A stretch of 64,000 nt of DNA. Origin: Paulinella micropora. Taxonomy: Eukaryota > Cercozoa > Imbricatea > Euglyphida > Paulinellidae. Location: the NCBI GenBank assembly GCA_019918135.1, contig WBZZ01002117.1:1-64000 (forward strand), read 5' to 3'. Below, piece by piece: positions 48,229 to 56,401 of this stretch (the first letter of the stretch is position 1; the number at the start of each line of letters is the position of its first letter). The notes under the pieces were generated by a model. It searched no databases, had not been told where the DNA came from, and saw nothing but the letters and a program-made list of their open reading frames with translations. The translations under genes were made by a program, and so were the position numbers.

Positions 48229-48513
48229 TCAACGTCTGGGGTAATATTTAGAGATACCATGACAGTTAACTCTATTTTTCTGTGCCAGCACCTCTTTGCA
48301 GGCCGCTTCAACAATGTCCCTGTCCTGTTCGAAATAGATATTGATCTTGCGCATGGCACCGGACACCAGCCTCTCTTCTTTGGGTGGTTCTTTCCCTTGG
48401 TACCTTGCGCGGTATCTGGCAGCGGCTAGCCTGCCAGCCTTTTTCAATAGCTCCGCCCTCTCGTCGCTCGTTGGCTTGGGAGACGAGGCCAGTTGCAAAA
48501 AGACGTCCGTCAT
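48229..48513 (-). CDS. Small basic protein, unknown
   Basis: 94 residues from MTDVFLQLASSPK. Two helical parts: DERAELLKKAGRLAAARYRARYQG and NIYFEQDRDIVEAACKEVL, ending basic (YYPRR). It starts 21 bases after the stop of the upstream same-strand gene, so they are probably co-transcribed. No family recognised. A longer upstream extension of this frame would overlap the neighbour and is not supported. Confidence 0.6.
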   Translation of the reverse strand: MTDVFLQLASSPKPTSDERAELLKKAGRLAAARYRARYQGKEPPKEERLVSGAMRKINIYFEQDRDIVEAACKEVLAQKNRVNCHGISKYYPRR

Positions 48514-48533
48514 GGTCAACTCCTTCCTTGCTA

Positions 48534-49340
48534 CTACGGCTCTGGTACCGTGGCGGAAGCCGTAGCGGTAATCATAGGCAGGGAGGTCAGTTCCTTGAGT
48601 GTTCCCATGGCCTGACGCGCGCTGTTGCGAGTCTCGTCCGCGACAAACAGCTTGTCCCTGTCGTCCAACTTCAGGCCCTGTGCTTCCAGCATGATCTTGT
48701 ACAGGTTCACTGGCGCTAGAGACATCTCTGCCAGAGCGCCGCTTGCTTCTTGGCACAATCTCCTTCGTGCATCCAGCACCGCGATCTTCTGTTCGATGAG
48801 CTCGAGCTCCGAACTTGGTTCGACGCGGCGCTTCTTGTTGGCAGGCTGTTCGATCGAGTCCAGCACATCGCGCCTCGTCTTCTCCGACAACTGCTCCCGC
48901 CTCAGGGGCATCGCCGCCTCGAGTTCCTCGTCACCGACCACCGCCCTGATTGCAATATTGGCCTGCTCCGACCGCAGCTGTTTTGCTCTTTCCCCTGGTA
49001 TCAGAGCTAACACCTGGAGCAGCTTGTCAAATGGCAGGCAGTCGACTGGGTTACCTCGTCTGCCATCAGCCCTTGTGAACACCACCTTTCTGAATGACTG
49101 GCTGATACCGAGCCCGTCGATGTTTGACTTAATTCTTGTGTAAGTGCGTCGTGCCTCCTTGTCAGAACAATCTTTGAAGGCTGCAATAGCGTCAGTGACA
49201 GAAAAGAACCCGTCCTGTCGACGGGCGACAAGCTTTTGAAAGTCAGTCTCTAGTAAACCCATGAGCAATGGGTTTGCCTTGATGGCATCGTTGGCGGTGG
49301 CGCCGGTGGTCACAGTCTTGTCGTTTTGCTCTTGCATCAT
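48534..49340 (-). CDS. BRO/antirepressor-like DNA-binding protein
   Basis: 268 residues from MMQEQNDKTV. The N-terminal domain has FQKLVARRQDGFFSVTDAIA, KSNIDGLG and then GNPVDCLPFDKLLQVLALI, PGERAKQLRSEQANIAIRAV and GDEELEAAM. The string PVxxLxFxxLLxVLxLxPGxxAxxLRxxxAxxxxRxxxGDxxL is shared with a virus and eukaryote family close to the BRO-N/antirepressor domains, which bind DNA. The C-terminal half is helical with KKRRVEPSS (nuclear-type signal). It sits between the hairpin array and the small basic protein gene and may regulate the block. Confidence 0.6.
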   Translation of the reverse strand: MMQEQNDKTVTTGATANDAIKANPLLMGLLETDFQKLVARRQDGFFSVTDAIAAFKDCSDKEARRTYTRIKSNIDGLGISQSFRKVVFTRADGRRGNPVDCLPFDKLLQVLALIPGERAKQLRSEQANIAIRAVVGDEELEAAMPLRREQLSEKTRRDVLDSIEQPANKKRRVEPSSELELIEQKIAVLDARRRLCQEASGALAEMSLAPVNLYKIMLEAQGLKLDDRDKLFVADETRNSARQAMGTLKELTSLPMITATASATVPEP

Positions 49341-49401
49341 CTTCGTTCGGCTGAATTGTGTCAGTGTCACGGCTTGTGGCCGTTACTTTTTTAAAGCATT
49401 G

Positions 49402-50046
49402 TTTCAAATCGAGATTTGAAAGAACTCGGCCGGGCCGGGACGATTACAAACCATTGATTTTTCCTTGTCGACTTTTGCGTGAAAATTTTCGACATTTTCA
49501 ACGAGCTCCAAGAATGGAGCTCGTTGAATTTTCACTGGTTTTGCGTAAAATTCTGAACTAGCGCCCAGGTCGTTTTGCCTTTTTTCAAATCTCAAGATTC
49601 AAAAGAACTCAGCCGGGCCAGGTCCGTTTTAGAGCACCCATTTCATAAGCCTGCTTTTGCGTGAAATTTGGTGAAGCTACAAAAGTGTAGCTACACCAAA
49701 TTTTGACAGTCTTTTCGCACGAGTCTCTTTGGTGGCAAAAGACGCAGGTTTTGCGTGAAATTTTTAGATAATTTCAACGAGTCAGTTTATATTGGCTCGT
49801 TCAATTTTTGCTGGTTTTGCGTGAAATTTGAACCAGCTACAAAAATGTAGCTGGTTGAAAATTTCACGGGTCCACAAAAAAATCGAGTCAAAAAAAATGG
49901 GCGGTGTATAGCTGTAGCTCCAATAATGGGGTCTCAGTTTTTTTGCCGTGTCCGGTGGCAGGGGTGTGCCTGGACCATTTCAGACCACTCATTTTCACCG
50001 ACCGGTTGTCCCGTTGAATTTTGGCAAACCTCAAAATGAGGTTTTG
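49402..50046. repeat. Array of hairpins with a shared TTTTGCGTGAAA motif
   Basis: Stem-loops at 49402-49421, 49497-49528 (14 perfect pairs, loop AGAA), 49582-49604, 49667-49700 (15 pairs with one mismatch, loop AAAG), 49773-49804, 49827-49860 (15 pairs with one mismatch, loop AAAA, extendable) and 50025-50046. The motif TTTTGCGTGAAA or one-base variants precedes or follows stems at 49473, 49539, 49655, 49749 and 49815. The small 49402 and 49582 hairpins are each followed by AGAACTC(G/A)GCCGGGCC, giving a rough 180-base period. Stem sequences differ while pairing is kept. The gap 49341-50072 has no convincing gene. Confidence 0.85.
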
Positions 50047-50072
50047 TGATTTCCCGGGAAATTTCCTTTTTC

Positions 50073-50201
50073 TCACACGTCCGAGCCGGCCGGTGCCTCC
50101 ACTCTCTCGTCCGGACACCTCACTGGGAAGTACAGGATACACACGCACCCGATCACCCCGACCACTAAGACGGCGATGATTGCTACCACGAGCGGTTCCA
50201 T
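50073..50201 (-). CDS. Tiny single-pass membrane protein
   Basis: 42 residues from MEPLVVAIIAVLVVGVIG, with a transmembrane helix from residue 4 to about 24 and a short charged tail (RCPDERVEAPAG). It is too short for usual length cut-offs. It lies 47 bases downstream of the major capsid gene on the same strand. Capsid-bearing PLV-type elements often carry such small hydrophobic proteins, thought to act in the virion or at membranes. The role here is unknown. Confidence 0.55.
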   Translation of the reverse strand: MEPLVVAIIAVLVVGVIGCVCILYFPVRCPDERVEAPAGSDV

Positions 50202-50248
50202 TTTTCCACTTTTGCTCTCTTTAATTAGAATACATAATCCAAGAATTT

Positions 50249-52183
50249 TTAAACCGAGGCCACCTCCAGGCTTCCTCCTGCCTCGTGAATGAACTTGAAA
50301 TAGGCGCTGTAGATCGTAACATCATACAAGCCGTCAATGACTCCGCGCTTGCCGGAAGTGACTGCAGTGACAACCATCTCTTCCTGGGCGTTGTAAGCGG
50401 GCCCTGTGTCGTTGGGCGCCTGCTGGAACTTCAGCTTCAGCTGGTGAACGTCGCCGCGGGACCAGATGACGGGCTGGTCGTTCAGGTCCGTGACGGACGC
50501 GGTGTACTCCATCGCTGCACTGACCTCCCAGTCGACCGTGTTGGACGCACCAGCTCGTGTGTTGCTGAACTTGATCTTGACCCCGCACGAGCGCAGCCAG
50601 CTCGAGCTAGCCAGCACGGTGTTGAGGTTCGTCAGCGCGGCAGTGGCGGGCGAAGTGTAGCGCCGGTCGGTAATTCTGGCAAACGTGAGGCCAGAGTCGA
50701 TATCGAGGATAGCCACCGTCACTCCCTTGAAGTCCACGATCAGGCGGTTGGTGTCGGAAGCGGCAAAGGTCGCGCCGTTGGCGTAGAAGGGACCGTACTT
50801 GTGTGTGATGGCCGTGGCGCGCGGCGCGGGGCCGAGGTTGATCACCAAACGTTCGCGGCTGCCCACAAAGGTCTTGTAACCGTCCATCACGCCGTCTAAC
50901 ATGGCCTTGGGGTCATTGCTAAACGGGATCAGGTACACGCCGTTGGACTTCACGTAGGAGTTGCGCACTAGCTGGCCCATCGTCTCCTCGCGGAAAAAGC
51001 GCTCGTCGATCGGGGTCCCTTCGCCCATCTGCGATCTGCCGTGCACGTCTTCTAAGTCGATTGTGGTGGCGTCGCCCAGCATGTCGTAAGTCATCAGACG
51101 CCCCGTGGTGTCGTACGTGTACTGTGGGTAGTAGGTCGTGCCGTCTCCGTACGCGGTCTGGTCGCCGCTCTTGCGGATGAAGACAAACAGTCCGCCGGAG
51201 TGGTGGGAAAATTGGTCCAGGCTAATTGCGACTTGGTCTGATGGCTTGAAGCGCTGGGCGTAGGCAGTGTACTGCACAAAGTCGATGTACTTCTGTTCGG
51301 CGACCTTGCCCATTTTCTGCAGGCTACACATCCCGTTCGGCAGCTGCGTGCAGCCTGTGATGAAGCGAATCTCGTTCAAGCTGGCTGTGCAAGGCACGGC
51401 GGGCGCGGACTGGCCGTTGACCGCCGATTGGGCCGCCACAAAGATCGAACCTCTGGGGTAAAACCGGATTTCGAGGTCGCCACGCAGCGTGCTCAGGTCC
51501 AAGTCCATTCCGTTAAGCCGGGTATGCAGCAGGGGCAAGTAGAAGTACTGCTCGTCGTTGTTCTCCCACTGGCGGCCGCTGACCTTGCCCGTCTTAGGGT
51601 CCATGTTGACCATGTCGGCAATCTGGTCAATAGCCTCTTGCAGCAGCGTGTTGAGTATCAGGTGCATCATGTCGCCGTGATAGCGAGCAATCTCTGTGCC
51701 GGTCAAGCGATCGATATACTCAATCCTGTCCCACCATAAAGTTGTTGGCAAAACACGCGAGTCGGTTGGCTGGCTGCCGCTGGTCGTGAACGTGATCTTG
51801 AAACGCAGGGTCGCATCATGAATCGCACCGCTCTGATTGTTTTCCAGAATAAAGCTAAAAAACGCAGTGTTGCTCAGCGCAGAGGTCGCGGGGTACGGCG
51901 CCATGACCGTCTGCGTCCAGCAAGGGCGGGCATTGATCGCACGGGCGTGCTCGGGATCAATCAATATCTCCTGGCCGTTGCGGGCTCTCTTGCCTGTAGC
52001 GACCTTTTGCTGTTTGCTAGCAGGGGGCACGACGACGGTGGCGGAAGACATCGTTGTTGGCAGCTCATCGCGCTTCTGGCGTTTCGAACACTTTTCGCCC
52101 AACAACTGTATGTTTTTGATCAATTCTCGCTTCGGGCGCTTTCTGTGTGCCAACCGGCGGCGGGGCGCCGGGCTACTTGACAT
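50249..52183 (-). CDS. Major capsid protein, double jelly roll, PLV type
   Basis: 644 residues. After a basic N-terminus (RRRLAHRKRPKREL), TVMAPYPATSALSNTAFFSF, then LRFKITFTTSG, LWWDRIEYIDRLTGTEIARYHGDMM and LDLSTLRGDLEIRFYPRG mark the first jelly roll. LNEIRFITGC and SDQVAISLDQFSHHSGGLFVFIRK mark the linker and the second. The WWDRIE-x-x-D-x-x-TG pattern is typical of the major capsid proteins of Polinton-like viruses, which form trimeric capsomers. A second Met (MSSATVVVPP) at residue 45 is an alternative start. The open frame looks whole. Confidence 0.85.
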   Translation of the reverse strand: MSSSPAPRRRLAHRKRPKRELIKNIQLLGEKCSKRQKRDELPTTMSSATVVVPPASKQQKVATGKRARNGQEILIDPEHARAINARPCWTQTVMAPYPATSALSNTAFFSFILENNQSGAIHDATLRFKITFTTSGSQPTDSRVLPTTLWWDRIEYIDRLTGTEIARYHGDMMHLILNTLLQEAIDQIADMVNMDPKTGKVSGRQWENNDEQYFYLPLLHTRLNGMDLDLSTLRGDLEIRFYPRGSIFVAAQSAVNGQSAPAVPCTASLNEIRFITGCTQLPNGMCSLQKMGKVAEQKYIDFVQYTAYAQRFKPSDQVAISLDQFSHHSGGLFVFIRKSGDQTAYGDGTTYYPQYTYDTTGRLMTYDMLGDATTIDLEDVHGRSQMGEGTPIDERFFREETMGQLVRNSYVKSNGVYLIPFSNDPKAMLDGVMDGYKTFVGSRERLVINLGPAPRATAITHKYGPFYANGATFAASDTNRLIVDFKGVTVAILDIDSGLTFARITDRRYTSPATAALTNLNTVLASSSWLRSCGVKIKFSNTRAGASNTVDWEVSAAMEYTASVTDLNDQPVIWSRGDVHQLKLKFQQAPNDTGPAYNAQEEMVVTAVTSGKRGVIDGLYDVTIYSAYFKFIHEAGGSLEVASV

Positions 52184-52454
52184 CGGTTCCCAGAGAGTCC
52201 TTGCTGCGGCCTCGTGGAAATTCTCTGTCGAGCGTGACCGATGCTGTTGTTTTTTTTTTATTAAAAAAAAAAAAAAAAAAAAAAAAAGCTCGACATGTTC
52301 TTTTTACACTGAGTACTGGGAACTATAGGCACGGGGGGGGGGGGGGGCGCCCCCCCCCCCCCCCCCACCCTTCCTGTCACATTCTTGAGTAGTGTCGGAC
52401 CCCCCCCCCCCTCTCTTGTCACAAAATCAATCCCGCCGCGATCCCCCGTAGCGA
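52184..52454. repeat. Gap with A/T runs and G-run/C-run palindrome
   Basis: A T-run and A-run (52250-52287) lie just upstream of the capsid gene. At 52333-52366 is a palindrome of about 15 G, a GCGC centre and about 17 C, then another C-run near 52401. The return of G/C tracts marks the right edge of the tract-free block. Confidence 0.85.
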
Positions 52455-53652
52455 ATGCCTAAGGGACGGCGAGCTGGTAAGCGCAAAGACGCATTGTGCG
52501 CCCCTGCGCAGCCCCCTGGCAAGCGCAGCTGCGCACCCCCGTGTGCCGAGTCCGCGCCGGCCCCTTCTCGACCCTTTTCGGCTGCGGGTGTGCTAGCAGG
52601 CACCATCACCATGGAGGAGTTCCTTGATTACAACGGCCGAAGCCACGACATGTCCGAGCTTGATCTTGGCAGAGCGGTGGATCGGCAGTTGCTGTTGGAA
52701 TATTACGGTCCTGCCTGGTCACGAGTCGGAGTGCCTATCCGCAGGGTTCTGCTGCGCAAGTCTTTTTCGACTCCGTGTCGAGGAGCTGGATTTATCAGGC
52801 TCTTCGCAGCTTACAGACGACATGCTGGCCGCTCTGTTGGAGGTCTTCCCCAAGCTTCAGCGACTGGTCTTGGCTGGCTGTGCAGCGGTTACGAACAAGG
52901 GCCTTGTGCACGTGGGGCGCATGCTGCCTGAGCTCCAGGCGCTAGACTGTTCCTCTTGCCCCATCATCACAGGCGGGGGCTTGGTTCGTCTGCTCGGCGA
53001 TGTCCCCCAACTCGAAAGATTGGTGCTGCAACGTTGCTTTGGTCTGGAAAGCAAGGCTATGGCCGTCTTTGCAGAGACGGGCCATGCGCATCTGCAGGAG
53101 CTAGATCTGTCGTATTGCCCCCGGATCGAGGATTGCGTTCTGGCCCGCCTATCCAAGCAGAATTTCCCCAAGCTCGCGCTGCTAAACCTGACGTGTTGTG
53201 TCAAGATCACAGACGCCGGAGTTGCTGCCTTATCGTCACAGCTGCCCCAGCTGCGGCGCCTGAGTCTGTCGGGCTGTTTCAAGCTCACGGAGGCGATCTG
53301 GCCCCACTTATCTGCGCTGGATTGGGGATCGCTCGAGGAGCTTGATCTGTCGCGCTGCTCTCTGCTTACGGGCGAAGGAGTTTTGCAAGGTCCCCAGCTA
53401 CCTCGCCTGACCAGCTTGGATCTCTCCAGATGTCACGCGCTCACCGACGCGGGTCTGCACGGCCTAGTCACGCGGCTTCCCACCCTCAAAAAAATCAATC
53501 TTTCGTATTGCCCGGAACTCACTGACTGCTCACTCGCGACCTTGTCGAAACTAACGGAGCTACGGGAAATGAACCTTACGCAATGCAAGCTAATGCTTCA
53601 AGGCACGGCGGGCGGCTCTCTCTCTCTGTGTAAAAAAAAGTATAATAATTAA
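52455..53652 (+). pseudogene. LRR gene, array copy 1 with unique N-terminus (broken)
   Basis: From MPKGRRAGKRKDAL it has a Pro/Cys-rich basic start, then MEEFLDYNGRSHDMSELDLG, then PIRRVLLRKSF. About ten AMN1-type LRRs follow (LQRLVLAGCAAVTNKGL, LQELDLSYCPRIEDCVL, LRRLSLSGCFKLTEAI, LTSLDLSRCHALTDAGL). The part before the LRRs is found only in this copy; the tandem unit begins within the gene. The coding signal is not continuous; about one break. The 3' end overlaps the convergent PARP-like gene. Confidence 0.65.
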
Positions 53653-55081
53653 AAAAAGCTCGGCCCCCAAATCTAGGAGCTGGTAGCGGATTACATGTGT
53701 AGGAATCGCTTGGTGGTCCTGGGTGGAAACGTAGGTGTCCGGGCTTTCCGCTGTATCTACGTAGGTCTGATAGGTCCGGCTCCGGCTGCCGGGCAGAAAC
53801 ACGGCGCCCCGCTGGTTGCTGGGCCTGGTTATGCACGGCCCCACCAGCAGGCGACAGGCCAGCATAGTGTGACACCCAAGGTGGCCGGGAGCAGTGTAGC
53901 TGTGTGCCGGTGCACGCCCGGGGCGAGAAATAAACGCCCCAGCCCAGCTTCTGCCTGGCGCAGAACCTCGTGGCCAGCCCGTTGGTAGCAATAGACTCGA
54001 CGCATGCGTCGCGCGTCCCGTGGAAAACTACTAATTCCCGAACCGGCCCTTGCTCCTCCATTAGCGTCTTGGTGGCCTTGAACAACGTCTCCAGGACGGG
54101 ATGTTTCAGCCTCTGCATCGACACGATCGAGGCGCCGGGGCCCATGGTGCCTTCAAACATGGCGCGAATCTGGCGCTCGTCCTCACCCTCCGCTGGGAGC
54201 GCGGCAGCATCAGCCAGGGGTAGGTAGGGACACCCTGTCCTCGTACTAGGGTCTACGTGCTCTAGCACCAGGCGCTCCGCCTTAAGCCGCTTCCCCGTCG
54301 CTAGCCTGCACACCTCCGACTGGGAGAAGTTGACTTCATATCGCTCGCGTATCGTGCCATGCTCAAACTGCATCCGTGCACAACGCTGGGGCTCCCGGCC
54401 GTACTGCGCGTAGGCCGCCTCGATCGCGCAAGCGACCTTGCCGGGCAGAAACTTGAGGCTTTGGTCTTCCAGGCGCAGCGACCAGTGAGCAACCAGCTTC
54501 CTGCCCTCCGCCACAGCCGTCGCCATCTTGTCGCGCCGGGCCTGGATCTCGCGGCAAAAGTAGACTGAATTCTTGAACCAAAAACTCACAATCTGTGTCA
54601 GGCTATCGAGCTTGCCTTGCAGCTTCAAAGTTAACAGCCTGCCGTTGGGGGGCTTCCACCACGACACAAACTTCTTGATAATTAAAATCCCTGCTTGCTT
54701 GTGTTTGTCATCTTGCGCGTCGGGGTTTGCTGTAAAGTAAAAGCTCAGCCAAGGCCCCGCGCCCTGCCAGAAAAGCACCACTGTCAGCTGCGGCACCCAG
54801 AGCCCTAGCTGCGGCTCCTGACTACTTGCATAGGAAAACCTAACAGAAACGGGCCAGCCCTGCTCGTGGTTTGTCCTGACTACGTGGGTGCACGCGGAAA
54901 CCTGCCTGTCAATTTTGCTGAGCTCTGCATCCAAATAACGCATCAAGGCGCCCGTGGGCCACGCCGGGCACCCGCCCGTGCCAAGGGTTTCCTCAAAAGC
55001 CCTCTTTGTACCCGCAAGCACTGACCGCGCGAGCTGGCGCTCGCCACACCGGGCAGCGGCGGGGGGTTGTGCTTGTTGCAT
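53576..55081 (-). CDS. WWE-PARP ADP-ribosyltransferase-like gene, copy 1
   Basis: About 501 residues in the main open frame from MQQAQPPAAARCGE. Residues 1-190 are of unknown fold with several Trp. Residues about 195-275 fit a WWE domain (HWSLRLEDQSLKFLP, then IEAAYAQYGREP, then RYEVNFSQSEVCRLATGKR), which binds iso-ADP-ribose in poly(ADP-ribose). Then comes a PARP catalytic start: SIVSMQRLKHPVLETLF, VVFHGTRD with the catalytic HG, and GLATRFCARQKLGWGVYFSPRA. This resembles mono-ART PARPs (PARP7/11/12 type). About one break in the coding region, shared by all three copies. The 3' end overlaps the LRR gene. Confidence 0.72.
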   Translation of the reverse strand: MQQAQPPAAARCGERQLARSVLAGTKRAFEETLGTGGCPAWPTGALMRYLDAELSKIDRQVSACTHVVRTNHEQGWPVSVRFSYASSQEPQLGLWVPQLTVVLFWQGAGPWLSFYFTANPDAQDDKHKQAGILIIKKFVSWWKPPNGRLLTLKLQGKLDSLTQIVSFWFKNSVYFCREIQARRDKMATAVAEGRKLVAHWSLRLEDQSLKFLPGKVACAIEAAYAQYGREPQRCARMQFEHGTIRERYEVNFSQSEVCRLATGKRLKAERLVLEHVDPSTRTGCPYLPLADAAALPAEGEDERQIRAMFEGTMGPGASIVSMQRLKHPVLETLFKATKTLMEEQGPVRELVVFHGTRDACVESIATNGLATRFCARQKLGWGVYFSPRACTGTQLHCSRPPWVSHYAGLSPAGGAVHNQAQQPAGRRVSARQPEPDLSDLRRYSGKPGHLRFHPGPPSDSYTCNPLPAPRFGGRAFFNYYTFFYTERESRPPCLEALACIA

Positions 55082-55084
55082 CAC

Positions 55085-55428
55085 TATAGGATACTACTAC
55101 TTTCAATAAATGTGGCAGGGCAAAGACACAAGTGGACAACGGGGGGAGGGGGGTGGGGGCGCCGAAGGGAAGGGGGAAGGGGGGAGCGGCGGGGAAGGGG
55201 AAAGGGGGAGCGGCGGGGGAAGGGGAAAAGGGGGAGCGGGGGTCGGTGTTTCTGGGGTAGGGGGAGGGGGGTGCCCCCCCCCGGACGGAGAAAAAAAAAG
55301 GGGGGGGGAGGAGAGGGGGGGGGGGGGGAGGGCAGAAAAGAAATCATCCCCTGCCATGTTTTAAATAGACGTCTGGCCTCTCCTTGCCTCACGTGAGCTT
55401 TTTTCCCCTTTGCTCTTGCACCAAGACA
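55085..55428. repeat. G-rich spacer of the tandem unit, copy 1/2
   Basis: About 200 bases of G-rich purine sequence with GGGGAAAGGGGGAGCGG blocks, a GTGCCCCCCCCC piece and an A-run, then a stretch ending CTCTTGCACCAAGACA. The same spacer recurs at 57831-58171 and 60573-60920 with only run-length differences. No gene. Confidence 0.85.
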
Positions 55429-55441
55429 GCCACGAGTCGGA

Positions 55442-56401
55442 GTGCCTATCCGCAGGGTTCTGCTGCGCAAGTCTTTTTCGACTCCGGACATGTCTGCGTT
55501 TTCTGCGTTTATTTCGGGCCTTCGTGTCGAGGAGCTGGATTTATCAGGCTCTTCGCAGCTTACAGACGACATGCTGGCCGCTCTGTTGGAGGTCTTCCCC
55601 AAGCTTCAGCGACTGGTCTTGGCTGGCTGTGCAGCGGTTACGAACAAGGGCCTTGTGCACGTGGGGCGCATGCTGCCTGAGCTCCAGGCGCTAGACTGTT
55701 CCTCTTGCCCCATCATCACAGGCGGGGGCTTGGTTCGTCTGCTCGGCGATGTCCCCCAACTCGAAAGATTGGTGCTGCAACGTTGCTTTGGTCTGGAAAG
55801 CAAGGCTATGGCCGTCTTTGCAGAGACGGGCCATGCGCATCTGCAGGAGCTAGATCTGTCGTATTGCCCCCGGATCGAGGATTGCGTTCTGGCCCGCCTA
55901 TCCGAGCAGAATTTCCCCAAGCTCGCGCTGCTAAACCTGACGTGTTGTGTCAAGATCACAGACGCCGGAGTTGCTGCCTTATCGTCACAGCTGCCCCAGC
56001 TGCGGCGCCTGAGTCTGTCGGGCTGTTTCAAGCTCACGGAGGCGATCTGGCCCCACTTATCTGCGCTGGATTGGGGATCGCTCGAGGAGCTTGATCTGTC
56101 GCGCTGCTCTCTGCTTACGGGCGAAGGAGTTTTGCAAGGTCCCCAGCTACCTCGCCTGACCAGCTTGGATCTCTCCAGATGTCACGCGCTCACCGACGCG
56201 GGTCTGCACGGCCTAGTCACGCGGCTTCCCACCCTCAAAAAAATCAATCTTTCGTATTGCCCGGAACTCACTGACTGCTCACTCGCGACCTTGTCGAAAC
56301 TAACGGAGCTACGGGAAATGAACCTTACGCAATGCAAGCTAATGCTTCAAGGCACGGCGGGCGGCTCTCTCTCTCTGTGTAAAAAAAAGTATAATAATTA
56401 A
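55442..56401 (+). CDS. LRR gene, array copy 2
   Basis: About ten AMN1-type LRRs, almost identical to copies 1 and 3, preceded by PIRRVLLRKSFSTPDMSAFSAF. The first ATG in frame is at 55490; the frame opens a little earlier with a GTG. It lacks the unique N-terminal part of copy 1 because the tandem unit starts inside the gene. LRRs of this kind bind proteins, usually as F-box receptors; no F-box is visible here. Confidence 0.7.
   Translation: MPIRRVLLRKSFSTPDMSAFSAFISGLRVEELDLSGSSQLTDDMLAALLEVFPKLQRLVLAGCAAVTNKGLVHVGRMLPELQALDCSSCPIITGGGLVRLLGDVPQLERLVLQRCFGLESKAMAVFAETGHAHLQELDLSYCPRIEDCVLARLSEQNFPKLALLNLTCCVKITDAGVAALSSQLPQLRRLSLSGCFKLTEAIWPHLSALDWGSLEELDLSRCSLLTGEGVLQGPQLPRLTSLDLSRCHALTDAGLHGLVTRLPTLKKINLSYCPELTDCSLATLSKLTELREMNLTQCKLMLQGTAGGSLSLCKKKYNN

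Noticed and set aside
49402-50046. A CRISPR array
   Set aside because: Repeats are diverged hairpins with irregular spacing, no uniform spacers and no cas genes.
49404-50148. Two minus-strand frames (63 and 86 residues) in the hairpin array
   Set aside because: They follow the repeats and hairpins, lack recognisable domains, and repeat the same peptide pieces because the DNA is repeated.
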